Source: Megaleporinus macrocephalus
Lineage: Eukaryota > Chordata > Actinopteri > Characiformes > Anostomidae
Length of the DNA stretch: 64,000 nt
Assembly: GCA_021613375.1 (NCBI GenBank)
Contig: CM038710.1
Location: forward strand, 27,106,763 to 27,170,762
Direction of reading: 5' to 3'
Shown: one piece after another, positions 12,153 to 34,231 of the stretch
Position numbering within the stretch: position 1 is the first letter of the stretch
How the letters are laid out: the number at the start of each line of letters is the position of its first letter
The notes under the pieces: generated by a model
The model's database searches: none
Seen by the model: the letters and a program-made list of their open reading frames with translations, nothing else
What the model was told of the DNA's origin: nothing
Program-made: the position numbers and the translations under genes

Positions 12153-14699
12153 ATGGAGATCAAGGTGTCTGTTGAAGGAGTCCAACGTGTCGTTTGTGGC
12201 GTCACCGGAAAAACTACGTGTCAAGAAGTTGTCATCGCTTTAGCCCAAGCTCTAGGTAAGTGAATGGCCTCTCCTGTAAGAACTAAGCATCTCAAGTAAG
12301 AGCGCTAAAGAAAGTGTAACAGTGTGACTTAACAGATTTGATAAATTTATGACTGAATTACTTCTGAAATTCCATCTGGACTTGTGCTTTATTGAGATCT
12401 CTTTTCAAACTGCTGCTAACACGAACAGCTGACCGAAGTCTGTTATATATTAAGAGATAAATTGAGCAAGAAGGTGCTATACATATAAAATCTATATATC
12501 ACATACATATGATTATACATATATATTCACTGGAGTTTCACTGGGCAAGCAGTATATGCATTACATGCTGGCTATAAATAACCATTAGCTAGAAGTAGTC
12601 AACATTTTTAGCCACCAAGCTGGATACAAGTTTGAATGAGAATTTTGCAGCTCAGAAGAGTTTCGTCCACACTGATCTGTTCCGTCATGTTTAATAGTGC
12701 TTTAGATACCAATTAAATGTTGATTGCTTTAGCTCGGTCTAAATTCATTTTTTAATTCTACTACTACAACTAATAGTAATACTACAAATTAAATTAACAT
12801 GTACTAAACACGTTGCCAATATAGCAATAATTTGATGAAAATTACATTTCAAATGTCTCACTGTACAGTCACAGCTCCATCAGTTTCTTTTAAAAGTGTA
12901 GTTGGGGTTCTTTGCTCCATAAATAGTTTAAAAATACCAAGATGTGAAATTTTGTCAATTTATACATTCTGTACAACTAAGATGACAAAGTGATGCAAGA
13001 TTTACTGCAGAAAAGGTTGCAGTAACAGATATCATGCTGAGCTGGGGGGACACAATTAAGTAATGTTACCTGGGTTCCTAGGGTGTTTAGGGTCTTTGAA
13101 CACCTTGATGCAAATCAGAGTGAAATCAAATGCAGTTTCTTTATTGAATATATGAATATATATTCGCACCTGATGTCCAGTGCAAAGGAAAGACAGAAAC
13201 AAATGTTTACGTTCCATGCTTGTAAAATACAAACAGGTCACAGCAAAATGTGCTGGTTTTCATGTGTTTACAAAGGTTTCATGTGACTCACACAACATCA
13301 ATGCAATCTGCATTAAGTCAGAGTCTTGTTCTTTCCAATAGGGCGCACTGGACGCTACACTCTGAGGGAGAAGTTCAAAGAGTATGAGCGCAATGTGACT
13401 CCTGATGAGCTGCTGCTGGAGGCCCTGAAGAAGTATGGTGAACAAGCCAGGGAGGTCCAACTCACCCTGCAGCACCTAGGGCCCTCCCTGGGGGACTGGA
13501 CAAACAAGCCACGGGCTCAGTTGAGACGGGTCGAGGGCGGGGGAAGGGTGCGGAGAGGCAGCGGTGTAACCGGCCTGCACCGGCAAAGCCTTCCGCCGCT
13601 GTCCCGTCTGCGGCTCCACTCGGAGCCAGCTCCCGAAGAAGCAAAGAGACCAAAAAGGAAATCGCTGACACTAATGGAGGAAGCGTGGGGTTGGCTGGAG
13701 AATCTGGGAAGGGGCGGCAAGCAGCAATTAGGACGAGATAAGGGGAAAAGCAAGGAGGACGATAAAGGAGGAGATGGGCCTGGGGATAAAGCGGTGGTCA
13801 AGCTTGACAAAATTCCTCCAGCCTCTGGGGAACGACAGGGAAGAGAGAAGAAAGAGAAAAACAAGACAGAAAACCAGGGCATAATCAGTTGCCTTGGAAA
13901 ACACAGAAGACAGGATAATGAGAACGAGGTATTTGGAGTAAAAGAGGGAGAGCAACGGAAAAGTCTAAAGAAAGACCAAAGCATTGCCACCCCAGAGCAA
14001 AAAGGGGGGACTCAACCACAAGACCAACGCTTTGAAACAAGGAGGGACGAGGTGGCGGAACTGAGAAGGTTGATCATCCAACAACAGGCTAGTCTGAGAG
14101 AGCTTAAGCTCAGAACGGATTTGACTGATGAGCAGATAGCGCAGCTCGAAACGCAACTTTCAGAAAAGCAGTTGCTTTCAGAGCTTTCTGAAGATGAACA
14201 GCTCGATTTCTGGCGCAATGAACTGAAGGCAGAAGAGGGCTATGAAAAAGACTTGCAGAGGCAGTTCCTAGAGCTGAAGGACAAAGCTGCAGAGTGCAAA
14301 AACAAGTTAGAAGAATATAAACACAAGCTGCAAAGAATGGACCTCACAGACCTGAGAATTAGTCAATGCCAACAAACGCCAAAGACACCAGGCGAGGCCC
14401 CTGTTAACATGGCCAAAACACCAGAGCTAGAGGGCCCAGGACCAGTAATGGAGGGGAACGCAGCAGCTGAAGGCCCAAAAGGAGACAAGACGACAACTGT
14501 GGTCACTGAAGTGCATCCCATAATCCCTTACATCTTAGTATCTGCAAATCAGATGACGGAGTCACAACTAAGTGGACCCGCAGAGCTAAGGGAATGGTGG
14601 TCTCGATGGACCGAGGCTCAGAAACCCAACTCAAGGTCTATGTCAAAAGTTCTGCACCGCTCTGAAATAACAATACATCTTGGGAGCACAAGGGTTTAG
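12153..14699 (+). CDS. N-terminal RASSF family protein (RASSF7/8-like)
   Basis: N-terminal RASSF proteins carry a Ras-association domain at the N-terminus and a coiled coil behind it, and act in cell adhesion, growth control and mitosis. Two coding exons: 12153-12255 (acceptor ttctcag one base before the ATG, donor gtaagt) and 13342-14699 (acceptor ccaatag); total 1461 nt, 486 aa. The RA domain spans about residues 1-85 ([47 protein letters not shown]). [12 protein letters not shown] and [10 protein letters not shown] match a RASSF8-like linker. A Lys/Glu-rich low-complexity segment (about 155-265) precedes a coiled coil at about 266-368. The last residues, STRV, fit a class I PDZ ligand, which I do not recall for RASSF7 or RASSF8. 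It may be a teleost-specific paralogue, so no symbol is given. Confidence 0.88.
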
Positions 14700-15033
14700 G
14701 AAAAGAAATTTAAAGCAATAGGCCAAATCTAAGTGATGCTTTGTTTCATCACCCAGGTGCCACTGTTTAATGTAGAACTATTTGCATAGATTAGTGATTT
14801 GCATGGTGAAGTTGTTCTGCACAAGCTTTTGTAAAAACCCTTTTAAACAACAAAGGGTTCATTATTGTTTCAAGTGAAAGAACTTATTTGCATATGGCTT
14901 ATGTACAGTTGAACTATTCGGTAAAACACCTGTGCCAACAGCAAGTGGGTTAAGCTGAAAGTTGAGCTGTGGGACAAGTTGTATGTGACATATTTAGTTG
15001 AATGACAGAAGAAATTGTCCACATAAGCATCAA

Positions 15034-15118
15034 AATAAAAGTGTTAAAGTCTGTCTCTGTTGTTTCTGTACTCAAATTGAGAACTGTTCAACAGCTGTCA
15101 AACATTAAATCAAATAAA
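15034..15118 (+). promoter_or_regulatory. rassf polyadenylation signals
   Basis: AATAAA occurs at 15034-15039 and again at 15113-15118, about 335 and 415 nt past the rassf stop codon. The predicted 3' end lies within about 100 nt of the opposing csde1 3' end. Confidence 0.55.
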
Positions 15119-15189
15119 AGATCCAGTGTAAAGCAGAAATTACCACAAACTGAAAACACCACGAATGGAGCTTCAATTCACGAGGAATC

Positions 15190-16769
15190 ATTTTCATAAA
15201 ACGTTTATTTCAATTGTTTCATTCAAGACCATTAACAAAAGTATAGAGGAGAACCTGTGGTAACGGTAAGCCACTGATCTCCAGAGAAAATTCAGAACAG
15301 TAATATTTCGATTTTCAGTAAGAAGCACAGCAAATAGTCTCTATCCACATTAATTGAAATCCCGATCTTTATGATTTCAAATGGAACTTTGTTTCGTTTG
15401 CCCCCTTTTATTTTTCACGCTACACATCTTTTGCTTTATTATTTTATTTTTTTTTTAAACCTCCCACTAAGTAAAAAGCACACATTACATATAGCATTTG
15501 TCATCCACAGGTACTTGGGATGCAGACCAGTATTAATTCTACTTGGAGGGGGAGAGAGAAAAAAAAAAGCCACCCTAAGATTGTTCTTGTATTTGGCGAC
15601 CTCCTGGGGATAGAGTAGAGTATACGTCTATTGTCTTTTTTTGTTGTTTTTTTTTTGGTTTTTTTTGTGTTTTTTCTTGTTTCATTTATAGACTTTTAGG
15701 CACCTTATTCTTACTTTTATTTCTCATTAGCAGACAGTGAGTTTAAATAGAATAATTAAAAAAAAAAGCAAAAGTATGGTGTGCAAAGAAAAAAAAAAGA
15801 AAAAAAAAAAGAAAACATATCGTATAAAAGGCGGGATACAAGATGCCATTAGGAATTCTGCACCTGACAAACATGGAAGGAGTTTGTTGAAGTCAAGGAA
15901 AGCTATAAAATTAAAAAATAAACCACAACTCAAACTTAATTAGGGAAAAAAAAACAACAAAATAAACATTCATACAAATGGTACACATGAGCAATCTGAG
16001 CCTTTAGCAGTGTTTCAAAAGCAAACCTGTTGCAAAAGCTGTTCTAAACAATGGAACAGGAGAAGAGAAGAAAAAGCTTGTGAAATGCACAACTCTCACC
16101 AACGTGCACGACTTGATCTGGAAAAGAGATGCTCAACAAAGTGACAAGCCTTCCAGTGAGAGGACTGAATAGACAAAATTAGAGAAGTAGAAGGAAATAC
16201 AACTCTCCAAGCATCTCACTCACACTGCCACAAGGGAGAAATAGAAAGGACGAAATAAACAGGCGCAGAATTCCAGACACTTTCACTTTGAGTCGAGATG
16301 GGAACAGATTAACCATCATACTGCTTCCACACCGGGTTTTCACAGGTGTTGGAATCACAAAACCACTTCGCTTTCTCCAACACTAACACGTTCCATTCCC
16401 TCAAACGTTTATTTTAAAAATACTTGATACATAACTCACAGAAAACACACACACATACACTCACACAAACAGGGAATTCTCACCGATAAGCTCGCAAACA
16501 CCACACTAACAGGAAAGGTCAGGTGAGATGAGTGGGTTCATTTGGAAGGGATTTCGAGACAGGGAGAGAGCATGTGCATGCTGATTGGTGCGTGAGTGTG
16601 TGCGTGCGTGCGCACGTGTGTGTTTGTGTGGGTGTGTGTGTGTGTGAGCTTCCATGTGTCTTATTGGTGTTTAACAGTGCAAATCCCTTCCCTGTCCTCT
16701 AGTCTTGATTGCTTCTTTTCTCTGAGGTGCTGTTGTCATTGTGGAGAGGGAGGAACAGCGAACAGGAAA
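15190..16769 (-). other. csde1: csde1 3' UTR and polyadenylation signal
   Basis: Past the csde1 stop codon the minus strand stays noncoding for about 1.6 kb, to an AATAAA complement at 15204-15209. The stretch contains a GT repeat (about 16590-16645) and several A/T homopolymers (15640-15800). ORFs inside it are low-complexity artefacts. Confidence 0.6.
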
Positions 16770-25888
<9,119 letters not shown>

Positions 25889-26602
25889 CTATGTGGGAAA
25901 TAATAATAAAGCATTAAATAAAGTTCACAACACATGTATAAAAGTTCACAGCTTTTCAAAATCATGGGGTTTCTAAAAAACAACAAATGAATAATGACAC
26001 AGGAATGAAACGGTATCTCTTCCCCCAACATGTGTTTGGCATGTGAACTAGGCTCAAGTTCAACTGCTCAAGTAATCAGAACAATCGAACTCTGTGCTTT
26101 GCCATGTAATGTAATAAGCATACTCAGGAGACAGGGACAGAACAGACAGCCGCGACTGAACCGTGACAGACTGTGCTGGTGTTCTAAACAAAAAGACGAC
26201 ATTTGAACCACGTTAGATGGGTTGGGTGTTAGATCTGTGATTCAGGGCACTCAAAGAGAAAAAACCACAAAACCACCACACACAATACCAGCACCTTCTG
26301 GTTGGTTAACTACAACACATGCATCAGTGGAGAGATGAACATACTCTTATTATCGGTGACCTTGCACATGCGAAATCGAAGAAGTAACGTTTCACTACTC
26401 CAGCTAAAAACATCAGGTCAGGAATAAAAACTGAACTAATTAGGTTTCAGACAAATTCAGCTTCAGCAGATTCCCTGAATAACAGTATAAACCTGATTGT
26501 TAAAGCTCAGTGAGAATTATTTTCAAAACCATGCAGTTAGCAACAACCGAGTTTCACACCAGTTAGGCTGGCGGGGCAGCAACCCTCCACATGCCCACTT
26601 AC

Positions 26603-26770
26603 AGATCTCTGATACAAAGGGGTCCGCTTATGCCTTTTTCCCGCTGCCGCACGAGGGGTGTGGCAGGAGACAGAAGCAGAACGGGGGATTGCCTGGCTGA
26701 AGGTGGAGGGGGCAGGGTTTGGGGCAGCGACAGATGGGGCAGGGGTATCATATGACTTCTCCATCTTCAA
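26603..26770 (-). CDS. csde1: csde1 alternative N-terminal coding exon
   Basis: An ATG at 26762-26764 opens 54 codons (MEKSYDTPAPSVAAPNPAP to KRHKRTPLYQRS) that end at a strong donor (gtaagtggg). Phase 0 joins directly to the ATG of exon 25888, giving an 850-aa protein. Human CSDE1 has a long isoform of similar length whose N-terminal exon, as I recall it, also ends in a KRTP-YQRS block, which supports this as a real alternative exon. An upstream acceptor (cactcag at 26771) allows it to be internal as well, adding Leu-Lys before the Met. Confidence 0.8.
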
Positions 26771-28060
26771 CTGAGTGTTTAGGGCTGACGGGAACTGAGA
26801 GTGGTGGAAAGTGGTTTAATAAAACACCACTAGCCATTTATTCAAAAACAACAACAATACACGAATATTGCAAAGACAACATTTTAAATATACATAAAAT
26901 TAACCAGTATGAGGCTCAGCAAAGGAAAGTGGCTTGGGGATGATGCATCTAAAACCTGTTAAACCCAAGCCTAAAACATCTTAGATTACTAATTTGCCAT
27001 CAATACATTCCCTCACTGAAAGCCAGAATGTGCCATATTAACACATTTCTACTCCTGTGTTCCTACAAGGCAAGCCCAATATGTCCATCTCAAAGTGGGT
27101 GTTTGTACAATAATAACTAGTTCACATGCATGACTAGAGATGTACTGCTTTACAGAAATAACACAGAGCAGACAACAGAAAAGTGAATGACTGAATAATG
27201 GTGCCAAGAATCAAACCATGATCACTAAATTCCCATTGTATTAAATTATTTGTTTTACAACATGCCAGGGGAAGTAATAATAAATCATAATACTACTACA
27301 AGAGGAGGCCAGATAAAGCACGACTGCAAAATATAGCAATGGCAAATGGTTGGTTACATGACAAGGGCACAGACTGACCAGCCTCGACCACTGGGTCACT
27401 CGGTATCAAACCCTGAAATGCAATAAAGCCCTGAGAAAATCTAATATGGACCAAAAACCACAGAAATTCATTTGAACAAACCCTGCGAGTCATCAAAAAT
27501 CTGCCAGAACAAAATTAGTCACAAGGAACATCATTTTATACACAGTGTGTATTTTTACTAGCAAACCCGCTGATCTGAAATGGGGAAGTTTAAACACCCC
27601 CAGTAAAACTGCATTTTGCTACCAAAGTGGAAATAAGCTTACACATCCTCTATAGAAAATTACAACATTTAATATCCATTAACAGCTTTTTTTTCCCTCA
27701 CTAAACATTAAATGTTAATACATAACAGGCTGTTCTTAAAAAACACCAAATATAATTTGTATTAGCTGTTTTAATTGACAGCTAGCTAACTTTAATAAGC
27801 AACATGAAATTGATTCATCCTGCAACTCCTCCAGACAGTGTCCCTGGCCTTGCCTGCCACCTCTCTGACCGTCTCTGAGCCGAAGCTAGTCTCTGAGCCC
27901 GGTGACTGGGTGGGGTTATGGATAGGTTAAGCCAGACAGCGCAGAGAGGAACGAAAGTGGGGTGTTCAATGAGAGGAAGAGTTTGGGATTGGGGAAGAAA
28001 GAGGAGAAGAGGGGGAGGGAGGAAAGACAGTCGGGTGAGAGGCAGACGGGTGGCACTTAC

Positions 28061-28186
28061 GGATCGGCCGTACGGAGACAGGCTGAGCCCAACAGGGGAG
28101 GTGTTGCTCAGGTCAGCGCTAACAAACGCAGCAGGAGGCGACGCAGGCAAGGTAAACTCTACAAAGCCTTTCCAGGGACTGCCCAT
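28061..28186 (-). CDS. csde1: Probable further alternative csde1 N-terminal exon
   Basis: An ATG at 28184-28186 (another lies in frame at 28201) opens MGSPWKGFVEFTLPASPP..., 42 codons ending SLSPYGRS at a consensus donor (gtaagtgcc). The phase is 0, so it can splice in frame to 26770 or to 25888. A possible acceptor (cgtgcag) lies about 30 nt upstream of these ATGs. The composition looks like protein rather than UTR, but I cannot match it to a known isoform with certainty. Confidence 0.55.
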
Positions 28187-30103
28187 TATTTTCCCATACA
28201 ACCCTGGCCAAGCTTACTGCACGTGGGTTAGCCTGAATTACAGGTTTACTACAGTAGGACTTGCTTTTGCCTTTAAGTTAGTTCCTTCGCCAATTTGTGT
28301 TTTTACCCCCTTTAAAAAAAGATTCTCTCCCTTATTTTTTTTTAAGTCAAGCTGACACCTCTGGAATTCTGCAAAGGTGAAGAGAGGGAGAGAAGGGGGT
28401 GGTGGGGTGAAACGTAAAGAACAAAAAGGGGGAGAAAAGAAAAGCAACAAGAACAGCCAGTGAGCAAAGCTGCACAGTTAAGGTAAAACCGGGGCCATGG
28501 ATTTGTGTCGAGACAAGAAAGCCACAGGCAAGCCAAGTGTGTAAGGCACGAGGTAAGTCTGGGTCAGAGATTTGAGAAATTCCCATCAAGAAATTGTGAG
28601 TCGATACTGATGAAACCTTACATTCACAGCTCAAAGTGCTTTCGTGTTTGCTAAAGAGCTGGCTTCAGGATATACAACAGACTCTATACACCAAGCACTG
28701 AGCTGCAGGATTAAGCCGGCCTAAATTTGACTTAAATTAAGCTTTATCTGAGCTGCATTAGTTTTACCTGGGCGTTGTAAGTAACTGAACTAGCCGATTC
28801 GTACAATGTACAATTTTAATGAATTACCTCAGGCAGCCTGAACTGAAACATCATTTGCAATCACGTACAGATTCAATTAATCGAAGCCAAACGGAATTCA
28901 GTTCATTTTAGGCAGAATAGCAGTAGGCTAGTAAAGTGGCCAATACCAAAAACCAATACCGCCCAAGATGTCAGAAGTGATCTACCCTGCAAGGGGTAAA
29001 TTCAGACTTCTCATTTTATTCCCCTTCCAATTAGACCACCATCAAAAACGCAGATTAAAGTGGTCCTGATTTGCACTCGAGGACAAAGCTGAACTTTTGA
29101 TCATGATAAAATAGAGGTTTATTATTACATCATCACAGGGTCTATTCGGATAGGACTGTAATTGTTGAAAGAGCTCAGCATTTCATGCGTTACAGAACGT
29201 AATTTGCTCTGGATTGATTACTTTGGTTAAATCCATGAATCTCAACGGGTAATCATTCAAATTACAACACCTGCCCAGGTAAAACTAAACCAACACCAAT
29301 GTGGCCCTAAATAAATAAATACATACATGTACATGCAACTTGATTTAGTTCAATGTAACAAGACACTACAACAAATCTTGAACAAAAATATTTAGTTTGG
29401 TCCCCTTCCACATAACATCTGAAAGTAATGTGATTTTTTGCCATCCGCCCCCAATCAGGTCATTTATTTTCCATAATGGCAAACTACAACATGCCAATTC
29501 GAAGTCCACACAAACTTTATCCTCCAATGTCTAAAACAACACTGTTGTCATCTCACTTACTGTACTGTCATTGCGTTACTCATTTCAATTACATTAATGA
29601 CCCAACATCAAATCTATTAAATATTTGAGTGTATAGGTATGGGCAAATTCCACCACTCCATAAACATCTCATCAGATTAGTTTGACATATCAATGACTGG
29701 GCTTGTGGCTTCTTGTTTGATAGCACACCAGGTACTGTCAACTAAAACAACTTTGAAATGCGTACAGCCAAGATCAATTGTCTTCTGATTATATTTTAAA
29801 GATAACATTTAGATTTCAGTGTTTTGTAGCAATCGTGTTTCAAAAAGTGCACAGGAATTAAAAATGAAATAAACCTTGCGTTAGCTGTGCTTTGCACAGT
29901 TGAGTGAACCAATAAGTGTAAACAGTAGTTAATTTGCATATCTATCCATTGATCAAATTATTAACTACTAACAATGGCAAATGCCACTGGTTCTGTTAAT
30001 GGGTCCATGAACACCACCAACAAGCAGATTTGCAGTTATTGCTTGTACAAAATGAGCAGCAAAAATGTAACATTAAAGAAAGGGAGAAATAAAAAGTACC
30101 TAC

Positions 30104-30223
30104 CTTGCTTAAATGTTGTGGAACGCTGTTTTCACTCAGACAGTCAAACACTGAACCAACGTTTTAGATTCTTTGTTCTTAAGCACGCACACACTTGTTT
30201 ACTTCAGATTTCTGGCACACGTT
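30104..30223 (-). other. csde1: Candidate csde1 5' UTR exon
   Basis: 120 nt lie between a very strong acceptor (about 60 nt of T/C-rich sequence ending ttattag) and a good donor (cagcaag scale consensus, gtaggtac). There is no long ORF. Placement between the A/C-rich exon and the coding exons suggests an optional leader exon. Confidence 0.4.
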
Positions 30224-30397
30224 CTAATAAAAAGAAGAATGAAAAAAGGGGACAAAAGAAAAAAGAAAAAAAGGCAAATGCAAGTGTGGAAACACTGCTT
30301 TGAACAAGATGAAGAGTGGAGGATAACAATAAAAAAAGGGATACAGGAGGTAACTGAGAAAGAAAGTTAAACTAGCAGACAGCAGCCCTCTCCGCAC

Positions 30398-30775
30398 CCC
30401 AGTGGAGTTAGAGGTGCGGGGAGGATTAGTAGGGCTTGGAGCAGCGTTGGGACGTGTGCTTTGTCAAAGCTGTTGAGTAGGCACAAACTTCTTGTCTCAG
30501 ATCAAGTATCGTCTTTGCCGTTAACGTTGATGGACGGTTGCTTCGGTCTAGTCGTTCCGTTTTGAAGATCTTTGGTTGCTTGATTTGGTCGTTACGGTTT
30601 ACTCTGTGTTTTCCTAAGAGTGAAGTTCCGTCGTGTCTTTTCTTTAGAGATGTTGCACCGTTGGGTCGTCTTCAGGGGATGTTCTTCGTTTTTCCTTGAT
30701 TTGTTTCTTCTGAGTGATCTGAACTTGAAGTAGGAGTTTCAGATGGTACAAAAATCAGTTCTTTTTCACTTCATA
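30398..30775 (-). other. csde1: Candidate csde1 5' UTR exon, A/C-rich
   Basis: A strong acceptor (ccccttaacag) opens a stretch that on the csde1 strand is A/C-rich and T-poor (acaaatcaaggaaaaacgaa and similar), unlike the surrounding introns. The 3' limit is uncertain; a weak donor gtgcgg at 30397 is assumed. Mammalian UNR has a leader of comparable length with IRES activity that Unr and PTB repress, which makes this the best counterpart. Confidence 0.5.
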
Positions 30776-33700
30776 CTGTTAAGGGGAAAAAAAGAAAGAA
30801 CAAAAATTATGCACTGACCTCAGTTGGAAACATACAGCCTTCTTTCTTCACAAAACAGAAAGTCAAGCCTTTGACCAAATATACCAAACATATGGCTATG
30901 CTGTGCAAAAACAGTTGTACAGACTCACCAGCTAGCTATCTGAACCAAAAACAATGGAAGCACTGCACAAATAAATCAGAGTCTCTGGGCTGCAATCTGT
31001 TAACGTAATAAACTACATGTATATATCTGTGGATATAACATCAACCTTTTTATTTATTTATTTATATTTATTTATTTAAGACATGCATGCAGTGCACTGT
31101 CACAGCATGTTTACAATACACAGAAAAAGGAGATGTGAACACATTCAGATTTCACTTGGTACAACTTTTCATGTATGGAATGCTATTGCACATACAGCAG
31201 TAATAGTTCACAGCACCACTGCCGCTAGGATATTTACACTTTTTTTGGTTAAATGTCATGCTGCTTGTGTTAAGCATAGCTTTAAACATTAGCCTTCAAA
31301 CATGTTAATTAACTCACGGTTAGCCTGTGTAGTTAGTTCCATGACCAAGAAAAGGTTTGAAAGCTGCAACCTAATAAGTTTATATTGACTGTTGTTCACT
31401 ACACAAATGAACTTAAGAGCAGCTCCAGTGGGCTATTTCACAAAGCATGTCCAAAAGGGGGAAAAAAACACCTAGAGGCATTCTTACTGGACAATTCACA
31501 ATTTTGGGCTTAAATTATTTAGTTATATAACAAATCCTGCTTTGTAAAAACATCCCTTTGATAAGATCATACATGCTATTTTGGGCCAATGGGTGGTACT
31601 ATCATCTGTAACTCTAGGCTAATATGTAAAACACAGCACTGTGTTGATATAAACAAGGTGTATCCATTTAGACTTATGGGTCACTGTTTAATCACCACAT
31701 AAAGGCCTTCTACAACATTGTATTGCTTTGTAGCTTTTTCTTTTAATTCTGCATTCCTATAATGTTGAAACAAAAGGATGTGATCACCCAATAATCTAAC
31801 ATGAAATACCTTAATTTTAATTAACATCTCTTTCTGAATTGCATGTTGTGGAGACACTTTTCTGTTTTCCAAAGCTCTGCGAGTGTTGCTTCCATTTCTA
31901 GAGCCCATGACACAGCAAGAGTTTACGCTCTCTGCTGTTTTTCAACTAGGCTGCTACTGGCTAACGTGCCTCCACTCACGGATTGTGTACGCATGTATAA
32001 ATCTGCCAGTCAACATGCCACAGTGCAACTGTCCAGCCTTGCCTGTAGGCAGTACAGACTACTGGCAAATACCCTTTACCCCACAGAATGTTTGCTGGGG
32101 TTAGTATTCTTTTATTTGATAACTCTTAACATGTCCTATATAGGACACCACACACTACCACATCTCCTTTGTGTAACTGAAACTACAAATTCTGTGCACA
32201 CCGGCTCATAGGCCTAAAAATATCATTTCCTCAGCTGCCCCACACATATGCAGCAAGGGCAGCTGACTGAATGCACCGAGTCCTGGAGATCAACGAGTAT
32301 CCCTGCATACCTCCAGTTAGACATGTATTTATGGAACACTATCACGACTAAGAGCCTGCTTAATTCAAACCGGCAACAACTCCTAACATTACACTCACAG
32401 TTTCAGTGAACTTATTCAGGTCAGGTCATCTCAGATGCTAAAGCTGGTCAGAATGACTGCACCGATTACTAGAGGAAAGGCCATCTTTAAAAGTCAGGAA
32501 GATGACACTTAATATAGTCACAGTGTGTTGCAATGAACACAACCGCACAGCCGTCTCAATGGTCAAAACATGAGAGGCAAATGGGTCACGCTCTGTCCTG
32601 GGAAGCGGTGGGACCTTCTAAGAAATGGGCACATCTTGTTTACATGCTTCTTATAATGCGTGTTCTGTGGACTGAAACCCATCATTTCTAAAGCACAAGT
32701 TCTCTTTATCCTTTAGAATTAAGATTGTCCCTGTGTCCTTAAGACGGATACAAAAATGAAAGTTTCGAATGGCTGTCCTTCATTGGATCTTGTTTTGAAA
32801 GTAGCCCAGGATGAAAAGCTAAACAATGAACGAGGAACAAACTGCTGTAGGCTAAATAGGTAAATACTTAAACATGTTGAATTGTGAGCAATCATGAATA
32901 ACTAAAAACAGTTTTCATATACATATACAGCACATTGTGCTGTACATATTTTTTACTATGCTTACACACCCTACTTTATACCTCAAGCCTCCTTTTAAAG
33001 TCAAATCGCAAATATTAAGTGAACATAGAATCAGTTTGGGCAACAGCAAGTCGACTGCAGTCTAAAGCGTGGTCACGCTTTAAAACTTGACACAGACAAC
33101 AGTATTTGCAATATTTGCAATGCAAAATGCAAAGCCAGTCATGTCAACACATCTGACCGCACCAAAATCTCTCAAAGCTGAAGAACATTCTGTATTTTAC
33201 AGTCCAAAACGCAAGGTCCCCACTGTAGCTAGCATTCGCAGCCTACAGCTGACCAACACTGAAGAATCTGAACTTTAAGTTAGTCATAGAAAATTTTGGG
33301 TTCATCTACAGGTAATTGAAAAAAGGCTTTTTCGTCTTGGTTGATGTTCAATTAGCATTCTTACTAGTGCAAGTGAAGGCAGTGCCATGGGCTGCACTGA
33401 AAACCTTTTACCAACATTTTATTCACAGTAAACAAACAGTAAGATATGATTTTTTTTAAGTTGGTCCAAAACCAATAGCACTATTTATAGGGAAATATTA
33501 CAGTTTGTTAAGACTGTAATAGTGAACATCACAGCCAAAAGCAACCAGCTTTCCAATCCCTCTAAACTATCCTCACTGCTACAACTCCTAGATATAGGGA
33601 AGGATATCACATGTACTTCCTTCAAGACACATGACTGCACTCTCACAAAACAGTCTGAGGACAGACTCTAAGTTGTAGGTGCAGTACTGGGAGGCAATAT

Positions 33701-34231
33701 GAAGGTAGGCACCACTGAATTTATGTTTTTTATTGTAATGAATGGGGTACTAAGAAAAAAAAAAATATATATATATTTATATATAGTTGGGTACCAGTGA
33801 CAAACTCCAGGTTCTGGTACCCAACCCTAACCAGAACACACCTTTGTGTGTGCATTTTGATGAGAGAAACAGGACATCCAGGCAGGACATGACTTGATCC
33901 CCCAGGATTTGACTGGATTGTGAAAAAACAGGGGAAGGTGGAACTAATTTACAGACAATCATTGAATACAATCACCTCCTGTAACACCTTGGCACTGAAG
34001 CAGAGGGGTGAATGATGAAAGCCTGTTAACACCGAAGAAGGAATAGAGGGAAAACATGCTATGATATCACTGAATAATACAAGTACTCCTAAGCGCAAAA
34101 CAAGTTAACAAACAGGCCAGAAGCCAATTTCAGGTCAACCTAAAAACACACTTGATAAATAGAGCCAAGAAAAAGTGAAGAGATCAATTCACTGGTTTTA
34201 GTAACTAAGCCTATGGTGAGTCACTGAAACG

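Noticed and set aside
13326..13341. ATG at 13326 as start of the rassf protein
   Set aside because: It lies in the intron pyrimidine tract; the RA domain begins in the exon at 12153 and joins in frame at 13342.
13517..13990. 157-aa minus-strand ORF
   Set aside because: Antisense shadow of the Lys/Glu-rich part of the rassf coding exon.
29974..30303. 109-aa plus-strand ORF in the csde1 leader intron
   Set aside because: No homology recognised and it covers a candidate minus-strand UTR exon with its pyrimidine tract.
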